From an uncultured Draconibacterium sp. (GTDB lineage Bacteria > Bacteroidota > Bacteroidia > Bacteroidales > Prolixibacteraceae): DNA of 64,000 bases. The notes beneath the pieces were generated by a model. The model did no database searches. It was given only the letters and a program-made list of their open reading frames with translations, and had not been told where the DNA came from. A program made the translations under genes and the position numbers. Position 1 is the first letter of the stretch. Every line of letters begins with the position of its first letter. The stretch is taken from assembly GCF_963676735.1 (NCBI RefSeq), contig NZ_OY781464.1, positions 2,761,001-2,825,000 of the forward strand, read 5' to 3'. Positions 1-7,772 of the stretch are shown piece after piece.

Positions 1-1
1 C

Positions 2-346
2 CGGATTTCATCGCGCGAAGAAAAAAGGGTACCGAACACCGCTCCATCACTTCCAATCGAGAAATACGCAGGTATATACAATTCTGCTATTTACGGCAAA
101 ATTGAGGTAAAACTGGAAAACAATACACTCAGAATTTATTTTGAACATGCACCAGAACTTGCTGCCACAATGGAACACTGGCACTACGATGTTTGGAAAA
201 TTAATTGGGATTATACCCATGCCTGGTTTAGCTTTGGTACGGTAAAATTCAATACCACCAACAATTTAGAAATATCAGGACTCGACTTTGACGTACCCAA
301 CAATGATATATTTTTTGATGAATTAAAACCAGTAAGAGAGAATTAA
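2..346 (+). CDS. C-terminal fragment of a serine hydrolase, DUF3471 domain (partial, 5' end outside window)
   Basis: An open frame runs from the first bases of the window to a TAA at 344-346, giving about 114 residues with no start codon, so the gene begins upstream. The visible part has the DUF3471 pattern: a KYAGIY opening, a short beta strand with KIEVKLENNTLRIYF, then a tryptophan- and tyrosine-rich stretch and an ISGLDFDVPN segment near the end. In known proteins this domain follows a class C beta-lactamase-like (penicillin-binding) hydrolase domain in periplasmic or lipoprotein enzymes. The catalytic domain is not in view, so the parent enzyme is inferred from the usual domain pairing. 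Confidence 0.6.
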   Translation, partial: RISSREEKRVPNTAPSLPIEKYAGIYNSAIYGKIEVKLENNTLRIYFEHAPELAATMEHWHYDVWKINWDYTHAWFSFGTVKFNTTNNLEISGLDFDVPNNDIFFDELKPVREN

Positions 347-436
347 AGTAAAACGTATTGGGGAACAAACTTTCAACACCACCTTAATTCACTTAGAAAT
401 TATTGTAACTTCACCGTTTTAAATCTAAAATCAACT

Positions 437-1012
437 ATGAGGCTCAGTCCACGCATGCAATTTCTTCTTCGAAACGGTTTTAAAGGTTTTTTATGGCTGA
501 TTATTATCCTCGGAGCCTACTTCCTTTTTAAAGAACTGGTAATTTCTCACGCTCCCGACGAGTGGATGGAGAAAGTTTACGCAAAACCTGTGCTGGTTTA
601 CCTGGTATATTGTTTCTCCGAATTTTTCTTTGGCATCATTCCGCCTGAGCTCTTTATGATTTGGGCCATAAACAAAGATACGCTTGCGCATTATTTTATG
701 AACCTGGCTTTTTTTGCTGTGGTTTCTTACATAATGGGTTATGCCACATTTTTAATTGGTCGTATCTTTTATCATCGTGATGGTTTTAAACGATTCAGAA
801 ACACGCTATTAAAAGAGCAGTGGCCCTTACTTAAAAAATATGGATTATTTTTAATTATTGTTGCTGCCCTAACACCATTACCGTGGGCTGCCGTAAGTCT
901 TTTGGTTGGCTCTGCCGGTTACCCCTCAAAACGTTATCTGAAATACGCCCTTTTTCGTTTGCTGCGTTTCGCCGTATACGGATACATCATTTTTCAAACC
1001 CACATTATTTAA
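437..1012 (+). CDS. Small integral membrane protein, VTT/DedA-like
   Basis: The protein has 191 residues and four or five hydrophobic segments, roughly at residues 15-32, 50-75, 88-110, 135-160 and 170-188. A GIIPPELFMIWA loop and an LTPLPWAAVSLLVGSAGY segment near the C-terminus resemble the re-entrant loops of the VTT (DedA/SNARE-associated) superfamily, whose characterised members move lipids across membranes. It is shorter than typical DedA proteins, so the assignment is to the broad superfamily only. The ATG at 437 is the first in frame and lies 90 bases after the previous gene. The next gene follows after 51 bases on the same strand. Confidence 0.5.
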   Translation: MRLSPRMQFLLRNGFKGFLWLIIILGAYFLFKELVISHAPDEWMEKVYAKPVLVYLVYCFSEFFFGIIPPELFMIWAINKDTLAHYFMNLAFFAVVSYIMGYATFLIGRIFYHRDGFKRFRNTLLKEQWPLLKKYGLFLIIVAALTPLPWAAVSLLVGSAGYPSKRYLKYALFRLLRFAVYGYIIFQTHII

Positions 1013-1063
1013 AGTTTAACAAAACATACCTCAAGCTCTTTTGTTATTACAAAAAAAAGAGTA

Positions 1064-1360
1064 ATGATTGAGCGACTAAAACATAGGTGGAATATCAACA
1101 ACAACTTTCAGGTACTGGTAATACTGATTGTATTTGCAGTAACCGGAACCTCAACTCTTTACGTTAAGCGTGTTATTTTCGAGTTTATTGGCTTTTCCGA
1201 TTTTGCCAGCCTATGGCTTAAAATACCTTTGTACATTATTGTAATTTTTCCGGTGTACCAGGTTTTATTTTTGATTGTTGCCTTTATTTTTGGCCAGTTT
1301 AAATTTGCGTGGAATTTTGAAAAGAAAGTTTTTTCACGCTTTATTCCGAAAAAGAAATGA
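1064..1360 (+). CDS. Small two- or three-helix membrane protein, DUF6787-like
   Basis: This 98-residue protein opens with a basic MIERLKHRWNI segment and then has hydrophobic stretches at about residues 17-33, 45-62 and 64-80, ending in a lysine-rich tail. The pattern of a short basic head, WxINNNFQ and then a TGTSTLYVKR turn resembles the DUF6787 family of Bacteroidota, sometimes mislabelled as prolipoprotein diacylglyceryl transferase. No catalytic residues are visible and I assign no function. Its stop codon overlaps the msrA start (ATGA), which suggests co-translation. Confidence 0.55.
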   Translation: MIERLKHRWNINNNFQVLVILIVFAVTGTSTLYVKRVIFEFIGFSDFASLWLKIPLYIIVIFPVYQVLFLIVAFIFGQFKFAWNFEKKVFSRFIPKKK

Positions 1361-1950
1361 AAACAATACTTGTAATTATTTCCATATTAATAATACCCAA
1401 TTTACTGATGAGCAAGAATATACAAAAAGCTACACTGGGCGGAGGATGTTTTTGGTGTACCGAAGCCATTTACCTGGAATTAAAAGGCGTTACAGACGTA
1501 AAACCAGGCTACAGCGGAGGCCATGTAAAAAACCCTAAATACAAAGAAGTTTGCGAAGGCACAACGGGTCATGCAGAAGTAGTGCAAATTACTTTTGATG
1601 CCGATATTATAAGCTTTTCAGAGATACTGGAAGTGTTTTTTATGACACACGACCCAACTACCCTGAACAGACAAGGAAACGATGTTGGCACACAATACCG
1701 CTCTGTTATCTTCTATCACAGCGAGGACCAAAAAGAGGTGGCTGAACGCGTTATCAACCTTTTTGAAAAAGAGGAGGTTTACAGCAAACCAATTGTTACC
1801 GAAGTTACCGAATTTGATAAGTTTTATATTGCCGAAGATTACCATATTAACTATTTTGCACGCAACAAAACACAAGGATACTGCCAGTTTGTGGTGGCTC
1901 CAAAGCTTGAAAAGTTTAAAAAAATATTTAAAGATCAACTAAAAAAATAA
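1357..1950 (+). CDS. msrA: Peptide-methionine (S)-S-oxide reductase MsrA, exported form
   Basis: MsrA reduces the S epimer of methionine sulfoxide in oxidised proteins. The GGCFWC motif places the catalytic cysteine at residue 31, followed by the family segments YSGGHVKNPKYKEVCEGTTGHAEVV, FMTHDPTTLNRQGNDVGTQYRS and EDYHINYF (quoted in parts of one conserved core). The N-terminus is a hydrophobic segment of about 18 residues, so the enzyme is probably exported or anchored in the periplasm. At 197 residues it is a single-domain MsrA without a fused MsrB. It overlaps the upstream membrane-protein gene by four bases. Confidence 0.93.
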   Translation: MKTILVIISILIIPNLLMSKNIQKATLGGGCFWCTEAIYLELKGVTDVKPGYSGGHVKNPKYKEVCEGTTGHAEVVQITFDADIISFSEILEVFFMTHDPTTLNRQGNDVGTQYRSVIFYHSEDQKEVAERVINLFEKEEVYSKPIVTEVTEFDKFYIAEDYHINYFARNKTQGYCQFVVAPKLEKFKKIFKDQLKK

Positions 1951-1976
1951 GCAAAATCCATTATAAAATTACTTGC

Positions 1977-2381
1977 ATGAAAGCCATTATTTTTACACTA
2001 GTTCTGTTTGCTTTTGCCATTTCTGCCTCGGCGCAGAATCAGCGTGAATTTTCGTATACCGAAGGGGATACCACCTACACCATGAAGCGCTATGTTTTTA
2101 TGTTGCTGAACAAAGGCGAAACCCGCAGCCAGGATTCCATTCAGGCGGCCAAAATACAGGAACAGCACCTGGCACATTTAAATAAGCTATCGGAAGAAGG
2201 TAAATTAATAGTAGCCGGCCCCTTTGAAGAAGGTGGCGACCACCGTGGGCTGTTAATTTTTGATGTAGCTACTGTTGAAGAAGCGTTACAACTTGAGGGT
2301 GCCGATCCGGCTGTAAAAGCCGGGCGCTTAAGCATGGAAGCTTTTTATTGGTGGGGAGCAAAGGGGACGGTTATTAAATAG
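1977..2381 (+). CDS. Secreted YCII-related domain protein
   Basis: The 134-residue product begins with a clear signal peptide (MKAIIFTLVLFAFAISASAQ, cleavage after SAQ or ASA). The mature part has the YCII ferredoxin-like fold signature: a YVFMLLNKGETRSQD strand, an EQHLAHLNKLSEEGKLIVAGPF helix and strand, then a segment near GLLIFDVATVEEA. YciI-type proteins are small dimeric domains with a His-Asp pair. Their bacterial roles are mostly unknown and a secreted version is uncommon outside Bacteroidota. It lies 26 bases after msrA and ends at a strong hairpin terminator. Confidence 0.75.
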   Translation: MKAIIFTLVLFAFAISASAQNQREFSYTEGDTTYTMKRYVFMLLNKGETRSQDSIQAAKIQEQHLAHLNKLSEEGKLIVAGPFEEGGDHRGLLIFDVATVEEALQLEGADPAVKAGRLSMEAFYWWGAKGTVIK

Positions 2382-2403
2382 AGACTTTAAAGAAAATAAT
2401 ACA

Positions 2404-2439
2404 AAAAAGAGCAGGAAATTTAAGGTTCCTGCTCTTTTT
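2404..2439. terminator. Bidirectional rho-independent terminator
   Basis: A 14-bp perfect inverted repeat (2404-2417 and 2426-2439, core AGAGCAGGAA/TTCCTGCTCT) has an A-rich left edge and a T-rich right edge around an 8-base loop. It sits in the 64-base gap between two convergent genes and would stop transcription from both sides. Confidence 0.85.
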
Positions 2440-2445
2440 CATTTT

Positions 2446-3204
2446 TTATAATTCGCGTATCCAAATATTACGGTAACTCACCGGATTTCCGTGATCTTGC
2501 AACTGAATAACATCAGCACCGTGTTTTTTAACACTATACTCCGGAATGCCAATATACTCCGTAGGGCCGCGCAACTTCGAATTGTTCTGTACCAAAACGC
2601 CATTATGCAAAACGGTTACGGTAGGCGGGGTAAAAAAGGTACCATCGTCGTTAAAACGTGGAGCCGTATAAATTATATCGTACACCTGCCACTCTCCCGG
2701 TGCTTTACAAGCATTTACCAGGGGCGCATGCTGTTTGTACAAACTACCGGCCTGTCCGTTACGGTAGGTGCGGTTTTCAAAATTATCAAGCACCTGAACC
2801 TCGTAGCGGCCTTGTAAAAATACACCACTATTACCACGGCCCTGGCTTTTGCCAACCACTTCTGCCGGCGTACGCCACTCGATATGCAGCTGAAAATCTT
2901 CGAAAACACGTTTTGTTTTGATAATACCGGTGCCTTTTTTAACTGTTACACATCCATCGGCAACCTCCCACTCTACTGCACCACCATCTTTGTTGGTCCA
3001 CTCGCGGTTAATATCTTCGCCGTCAAATAAAACAATCGCATCCGACGGTGCGTCCATAGGGCTTTCGCCAGGAGTAATTATCCGCACCTCCGGATCCCAG
3101 ATTTCAGTCATCTGTGGTTTCATTTCCATCGACTCATCCTCTTCCTGAGCCATCGCAAATCCTGCAGAAAAAATTAATGCAAGCGTTAAAATTTTAATCT
3201 TCAT
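2446..3204 (-). CDS. Secreted DUF1080 (3-keto-disaccharide hydrolase-type) protein
   Basis: The 252-residue protein has a signal peptide ending GFAMAQ, then an acidic linker and one DUF1080 domain. Visible family landmarks are DAIVLFDGEDINREW, the EDFQLHIEWRTP strand, GNSGVFLQGRYEVQVLD and the terminal NPVSYRNIWIREL. These domains adopt a concanavalin-like jelly roll. Members have been linked to hydrolysis of 3-keto sugars, and they are common in polysaccharide-degrading Bacteroidota and Planctomycetota. No oxidoreductase partner is adjacent, so the substrate is unknown. A 9-bp hairpin lies just upstream. Confidence 0.82.
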   Translation of the reverse strand: MKIKILTLALIFSAGFAMAQEEDESMEMKPQMTEIWDPEVRIITPGESPMDAPSDAIVLFDGEDINREWTNKDGGAVEWEVADGCVTVKKGTGIIKTKRVFEDFQLHIEWRTPAEVVGKSQGRGNSGVFLQGRYEVQVLDNFENRTYRNGQAGSLYKQHAPLVNACKAPGEWQVYDIIYTAPRFNDDGTFFTPPTVTVLHNGVLVQNNSKLRGPTEYIGIPEYSVKKHGADVIQLQDHGNPVSYRNIWIREL

Positions 3205-3230
3205 TTTTTGTTGATTTAGGTATTTTAAAT

Positions 3231-3255
3231 TGCCCCTCGCTAAAAACGAGGGGCA
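3231..3255. repeat. 9-bp GC-rich stem-loop between pgm and the DUF1080 gene
   Basis: TGCCCCTCG (3231-3239) pairs perfectly with CGAGGGGCA (3247-3255) around a 7-base loop. No long T tract follows on the minus strand, so it is either a weak terminator for the rfb-pgm operon or a structure in the 5' leader of the DUF1080 gene, whose start is 27 bases downstream. Confidence 0.6.
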
Positions 3256-3340
3256 TATTCTTAATTGTTAAAAATTTCCTTTCGATTGAAGGTTGGATTT
3301 CCAGCTGTTTTATGCATTAACAGCGAGGGTAAATGATTTA

Positions 3341-5083
3341 TTACAATCCAAGTTCTTCCATTATCGCATCAATTTTTGCATCGGCCTTTTGTTCTTCGGC
3401 ATCAAAATCTTCACGCGAATTTAGTTTTCCGGCTACTTCAAAATAGAATTTAATTTTAGGTTCTGTTCCCGATGGACGTACCGATATTTTTGTTCCGTCC
3501 TGCGTAAAAAACTGCAGCACGTTTGAAGTAATTTTCTGGTCAATTTTCTTTTCCTCGCCTGTTAACAGATTTTTAGCCGTGAGGTTCGAATAATCTTTAA
3601 CCCACTCCATTGGCGAACCACCCAGTTCTTTTGGAGGATCGTTACGGAAGGTAGTCATAATCTGCTGAATTTCTTCGGCACCAGATTTTCCTTTACGTAC
3701 CACGTATTTCATTTTTTCGCGCGAGAAACCATACTCCAGATAAATATCCTGAAGCAGCTCGTACAAAGTTTTTCCCTGGTCAATTGCCCAGGCTGTAATT
3801 TCGGCCATTAATGCACACGACGAAACAGCATCTTTATCCCTTACAAAATCAGAAGGCATAAAGCCAAAACTTTCTTCACCTCCGCCAATGTATTTTTTCT
3901 GACCTTCGAGGTCGCGAATTACCTCGGCAATAAACTTAAACCCGGTGTACACATCAAAGTATTCAATATTGTTTTTGCGGGCAACTTCGGCAATCATTTC
4001 TGTTGAAACAATTGTTTTTACCACAAACTCATCGCCTTTCAGTTTGCCGGCTTCTTTCATTTTTACAATAATGTAGTAAAAGAAAAGCAAAGCTGTTTGG
4101 TTACCGTTTACGATGATGTATTCGCCTTTATCGTTTTTACAGACCACGCCAATCCTGTCCGAATCAGGGTCGGAGGCCATTACCACGTCTGCATCAATTT
4201 CTGCGGCTTTTTTCATGGCCATTTCCATTGCAGCAGGTTCTTCCGGGTTTGGCGAAACTACCGTTGGAAAATCACCACTCACCACATCCTGCTCCGGAAT
4301 ATTGAAAATATTGGTAAAACCAAATGCACGCAAGGCTGCCGGAATTAGCTTTACACCTGTTCCATGAATTGGCGTATAAATAATTTTTATGTCTTTGTGC
4401 TTTTCAACCAAATCAGGAGAGATGGATACCTTTTTTACTTCGGCAAGGAATTTATTATCCATTTCTTCTCCTAAAATTTCGATTAGGTCTTCCGGCCCAT
4501 CAAATTTGATGTCTTCTGGTTTAATTTTAGCTACTTCGTTTACAATATTTACATCGTGCGGGCCAACAATTTGTGAACCATCTTCCCAATAAGCTTTGTA
4601 ACCGTTATACTCTTTCGGGTTGTGCGAAGCTGTTAAAATAATGCCGCTTTGGCAACCCAACTCGCGAATGGCATAAGATAATTCCGGTGTAGGTCTTAAA
4701 TCATCAAACAAATAGGCTTTAATACCGTTGGCTGCAAATATTTTCGCACTGGTTTCTGAAAACAGGCGGCTGTTATTTCTGCAATCGTGGCCAATAGCCA
4801 CTTTAATCTCATCAAGGTCGGCAAAGTTCTTTTTCAGATAATTACTGAGTCCCTGTGTTGCAGCGCCAACTGTGTAAATATTCATCCGGTTGGTGCCTAC
4901 GCCCATTACACCGCGCAATCCACCGGTTCCAAATTCAAGGCTGCGATAAAAAGAATCGATTAACTCTGTTGGGTCTTCATCATCAAGCAAGGCCTGTACC
5001 TGCATTCTTGTTTCTTCATCATAAGTATCCGAAAGCCATTCCTGCGCTTTCGCTCTTACTTCCATCAATTCCTGATTTTCCAT
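3341..5083 (-). CDS. Phosphohexomutase (phosphoglucomutase/phosphomannomutase family)
   Basis: The enzyme interconverts hexose 6- and 1-phosphates. The catalytic serine loop is TASHNP (about residue 145), the metal-binding loop is ASDPDSDRIGV, the sugar loop is GGGEESFGF and the phosphate loop is VRPSGTEPKIKFYF, so all four active-site loops of the alpha-D-phosphohexomutase family are present. I place the start at the ATG ending at 5083 (MENQELME), two bases after the rfbD stop. A longer reading of ten codons has no support. The gene is last in the rfb operon and probably supplies glucose 1-phosphate to RfbA. The 580-residue length matches the PgcA-type subgroup of Firmicutes and Bacteroidota. 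Confidence 0.9.
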   Translation of the reverse strand: MENQELMEVRAKAQEWLSDTYDEETRMQVQALLDDEDPTELIDSFYRSLEFGTGGLRGVMGVGTNRMNIYTVGAATQGLSNYLKKNFADLDEIKVAIGHDCRNNSRLFSETSAKIFAANGIKAYLFDDLRPTPELSYAIRELGCQSGIILTASHNPKEYNGYKAYWEDGSQIVGPHDVNIVNEVAKIKPEDIKFDGPEDLIEILGEEMDNKFLAEVKKVSISPDLVEKHKDIKIIYTPIHGTGVKLIPAALRAFGFTNIFNIPEQDVVSGDFPTVVSPNPEEPAAMEMAMKKAAEIDADVVMASDPDSDRIGVVCKNDKGEYIIVNGNQTALLFFYYIIVKMKEAGKLKGDEFVVKTIVSTEMIAEVARKNNIEYFDVYTGFKFIAEVIRDLEGQKKYIGGGEESFGFMPSDFVRDKDAVSSCALMAEITAWAIDQGKTLYELLQDIYLEYGFSREKMKYVVRKGKSGAEEIQQIMTTFRNDPPKELGGSPMEWVKDYSNLTAKNLLTGEEKKIDQKITSNVLQFFTQDGTKISVRPSGTEPKIKFYFEVAGKLNSREDFDAEEQKADAKIDAIMEELGL

Positions 5084-5085
5084 GG

Positions 5086-5943
5086 TTATTTTTTTTCTAA
5101 TTGTTTTATACAAATCTTTAAACTATCGCGCCAATAAGGGATTTCTAAATTATAGGTATCTTTTATTTTCGACTTATTTAAAACGCTGTAAGCCGGACGT
5201 TTTGCCGGCGTTGGGAAATTTTCGGATAATACCGGGTTAACCGAACAAGCTACTTCCGAGAGTTCAAAAATTGCCTTTGCAAAATCATACCAACTTGCCA
5301 CTCCTTCGTTTGAATAATGGTAAACTCCGGCAACAAATTTTTCGTTTGATACGATAGCTAAAATAGCTGCAGCCAAATCGGCAGCAAAAGTTGGCGAACC
5401 AACCTGGTCGTAAACAACGCCAAGTTCTTCGCGCTCTTTCCCCAGGCGGAGCATGGTTTTTACAAAATTATTTCCAAACGAAGAATACAACCAGGCAGTT
5501 CTAATTATTACCGATTCCGGATTTTCTGCCATACAAAGTTGTTCTCCTTCAAGCTTTGTTTTTCCGTAACTACCATTTGGGCCTACTTCATCATTTTCGG
5601 AGTAGGGCAAATGGGCATCTCCGGCAAAAACATAATCGGTTGATACCTGAATCATTCGGGCATTATGCGCTTTTGAAATTTTCGCAAGAATCTGAGGAGC
5701 CAAAGCGTTAACCTTCCGTGCTGTTTCAACAGCTGTTTCGGCTTTGTCAACAGCTGTGTAGGCGGCACAATTAATTACGCAATCAAACTTATTGGTGTGA
5801 AAAGATTTTTCAACGGCCTCTTCATCGGTTATATCAAGGGTATCCACATCTGTAAAAATCAGTTTTATCCCCGGATATTTCGGTGCCAGTAACTTTATTT
5901 CGTTACCAAGCTGTCCGTAAGCACCTGTAACTAATACTTTCAT
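5086..5943 (-). CDS. rfbD: dTDP-4-dehydrorhamnose reductase RfbD
   Basis: RfbD performs the last, NAD(P)H-dependent step of dTDP-L-rhamnose synthesis. The N-terminal GAYGQLGNEI nucleotide-binding glycine motif, the STDYVFAGD segment with catalytic Thr/Asp neighbours and the SYGKTKLEGE motif (YxxxK) of extended short-chain dehydrogenases are visible. Its 285 residues are typical. It is separated from rfbC by 5 bases and its stop lies two bases before the start of the phosphohexomutase, so these genes form one operon. Confidence 0.95.
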   Translation of the reverse strand: MKVLVTGAYGQLGNEIKLLAPKYPGIKLIFTDVDTLDITDEEAVEKSFHTNKFDCVINCAAYTAVDKAETAVETARKVNALAPQILAKISKAHNARMIQVSTDYVFAGDAHLPYSENDEVGPNGSYGKTKLEGEQLCMAENPESVIIRTAWLYSSFGNNFVKTMLRLGKEREELGVVYDQVGSPTFAADLAAAILAIVSNEKFVAGVYHYSNEGVASWYDFAKAIFELSEVACSVNPVLSENFPTPAKRPAYSVLNKSKIKDTYNLEIPYWRDSLKICIKQLEKK

Positions 5944-5948
5944 TCTGG

Positions 5949-6503
5949 TTAAAAAACAAAATTTATTTGGGCATTGTCAAACGATGGGGCCTTCGTATCT
6001 TTTTCTGAAACAATACATTCTTCAGTACCCAATTGCCAGTTAATACCCAGTTTTTCATCAAACGGATTTATCGAACGTTCAGCATCCCGATTGTATACGT
6101 TATCGCATTTGTAGGTAAAAATAGCTGTTTCACTCAAAACAGAGAATCCATGAGCAAAACCACGCGGAACATATAACTGTTTTTTATTATTCTCGTCAAT
6201 TTTTAATCCAAACCACTTTCCAAAAGTTGGTGATCCCTGGCGCAAATCTACTGCCACATCGTACACACAGCCCTGCACCACTCTAACCAGTTTTGCCTGT
6301 GATGCTTCTCCCAGCTGATAGTGTAATCCACGAACAACACCTTTTACCGAACGCGATTCGTTATCCTGAATAAAAGGTTTTACAATCCCTGCCTCCAGGT
6401 ACCTGTCGCGCTGATAGGATTCAAAAAAATACCCTCTGTCATCTTCAAATACCCGTGGTTCGATAACAACCAAGCCGGGCAACCCTGTTTCAATAATCTT
6501 CAT
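5949..6503 (-). CDS. rfbC: dTDP-4-dehydrorhamnose 3,5-epimerase RfbC
   Basis: RfbC epimerises C3 and C5 of the 4-keto-6-deoxy sugar nucleotide. The catalytic histidine is in VRGLHYQ (His61), with DDRGYFFESYQ before it and YVPRGFAHGFSVL and YKCDNVYNRDAERSINPFD after it, all hallmarks of the cupin-type epimerase. The 184-residue length is normal. It lies 22 bases after rfbA and 5 bases before rfbD. Confidence 0.96.
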   Translation of the reverse strand: MKIIETGLPGLVVIEPRVFEDDRGYFFESYQRDRYLEAGIVKPFIQDNESRSVKGVVRGLHYQLGEASQAKLVRVVQGCVYDVAVDLRQGSPTFGKWFGLKIDENNKKQLYVPRGFAHGFSVLSETAIFTYKCDNVYNRDAERSINPFDEKLGINWQLGTEECIVSEKDTKAPSFDNAQINFVF

Positions 6504-6525
6504 TCAATAGTATTTCAATAAACTT

Positions 6526-7407
6526 TTAAAATGTATGCGATTTTTTGTTGGCAATTTTAAGTAAATACTGACCGTATTGGTTTTTACTTAATGGTTGTGC
6601 CAAATCAATAAGCTGTTCTTTGCTTATATATCCCTTTTTCCACGCAATTTCTTCAATACACGAAACTTTTAATCCCTGGCGTTGCTCTATGGTTGATATA
6701 AAATTTGATGCTTGTAATAAACTATCATGCGTACCGGTATCGAGCCAGGCAAAACCACGACTTAATAATTTTACATTCAATCTGTTTTCTTCAAGGTACA
6801 AACGATTTAAATCGGTAATTTCCAACTCGCCTCTTTTTGAAGGTTTTAAATTCTTTGCCTTTTGCACTACATCATTCGAATAGAAGTATAGCCCGGTAAC
6901 CGCGTAGTTCGACTTAGGCACCTCGGGTTTTTCTTCAATGGTAATCACTTTTCCTTCTTCATCAAACTCCACAACTCCGTAGCGCTCCGGATCGGTTACA
7001 TAATAACCAAAAACGATGGCTCCATCTTCCAATGTAGCTGCTTGTTCTAAAATTCCACGAAACTTATATCCGTAGAAAATATTATCTCCCAAAATCATAC
7101 AAACATTGTCGTCGCCAATAAATTCTTCACCCAAAATAAATGCCTGTGCCAACCCATCGGGCGACGGCTGTATTTTATAGGCCAGTTTTAATCCCAACTG
7201 CGAACCATCGCCAAACAACTTCTCGTACAAACCGATATCTTCGGGAGTTGAGATAATCAAAATTTCGCGTATTCCTGCCAACATTAATACCGATAGCGGA
7301 TAATAAATCATGGGTTTGTCGTAAACCGGAATGATTTGTTTCGAGATCGATCGAGTAATTGGGTAAAGACGCGTGCCTGATCCACCGGCTAAAATTATTC
7401 CTTTCAT
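6526..7407 (-). CDS. rfbA: Glucose-1-phosphate thymidylyltransferase RfbA
   Basis: RfbA joins glucose 1-phosphate and dTTP to give dTDP-glucose, the first committed step of the pathway. The GGSGTRLYP nucleotide loop at residues 8-16, the KQIIPVYDKPMIYYPL substrate segment, LGDNIFYG and the EEKPEVPKSNYAVTGLYFY core are all present, and 293 residues is the usual size. It is the promoter-proximal gene of the four-gene minus-strand operon. A gene for dTDP-glucose 4,6-dehydratase (rfbB), which usually accompanies it, is absent from the window. Confidence 0.96.
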   Translation of the reverse strand: MKGIILAGGSGTRLYPITRSISKQIIPVYDKPMIYYPLSVLMLAGIREILIISTPEDIGLYEKLFGDGSQLGLKLAYKIQPSPDGLAQAFILGEEFIGDDNVCMILGDNIFYGYKFRGILEQAATLEDGAIVFGYYVTDPERYGVVEFDEEGKVITIEEKPEVPKSNYAVTGLYFYSNDVVQKAKNLKPSKRGELEITDLNRLYLEENRLNVKLLSRGFAWLDTGTHDSLLQASNFISTIEQRQGLKVSCIEEIAWKKGYISKEQLIDLAQPLSKNQYGQYLLKIANKKSHTF

Positions 7408-7772
7408 ATTTTTATATTTAATTAATTATTGGGCACCCTGAGATTTTTAAAATATCAGGCAAAAAACCGCCTGAGAAATTCTGTCCAATATTTATTAGTT
7501 GTTGCAAGGTCTGTAAATGATTTGCGGATAAATTTATACATTTAAATTATAGGCTTCAAAAATAATTAAAAGAAAGACGCTACACAATCAAAAGTAATCG
7601 CATTCCTATTTACATTGCCAGCTTCCTGTTTTTTTGTTTTCCATTGGCATCAATCTGTCTCTCTTTCAATAAAATAACACAAATCTTTTGTTTTAATTAA
7701 TTTTAATACTAATTTTGCGCGCGCATTTTAAAACAAATATAAAGTCTAACTCATTAATTTAATTAGAATTAC
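7408..7772. other. 365-bp divergent intergenic region between rfbA and rpsA
   Basis: This AT-rich stretch contains no convincing open frame or RNA gene. The rpsA side holds a perfect Bacteroidota promoter (7687-7717). On the rfbA side a minus-strand TAnnTTTG-like box (CAAAAATA at 7557-7564 on the plus strand) is possible but lacks a well-spaced upstream element. A CAGG...CCTG pairing near 7454-7470 is short and weak. Confidence 0.6.
7687..7717 (+). promoter_or_regulatory. Bacteroidota-type promoter of rpsA
   Basis: TTTG at 7687-7690 and TAATTTTG at 7710-7717 match the -33 and -7 consensus (TTTG and TAnnTTTG) with a 19-base spacer. Transcription would start near 7722-7725, leaving a leader of about 50 bases before the ATG at 7773. 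Confidence 0.75.
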
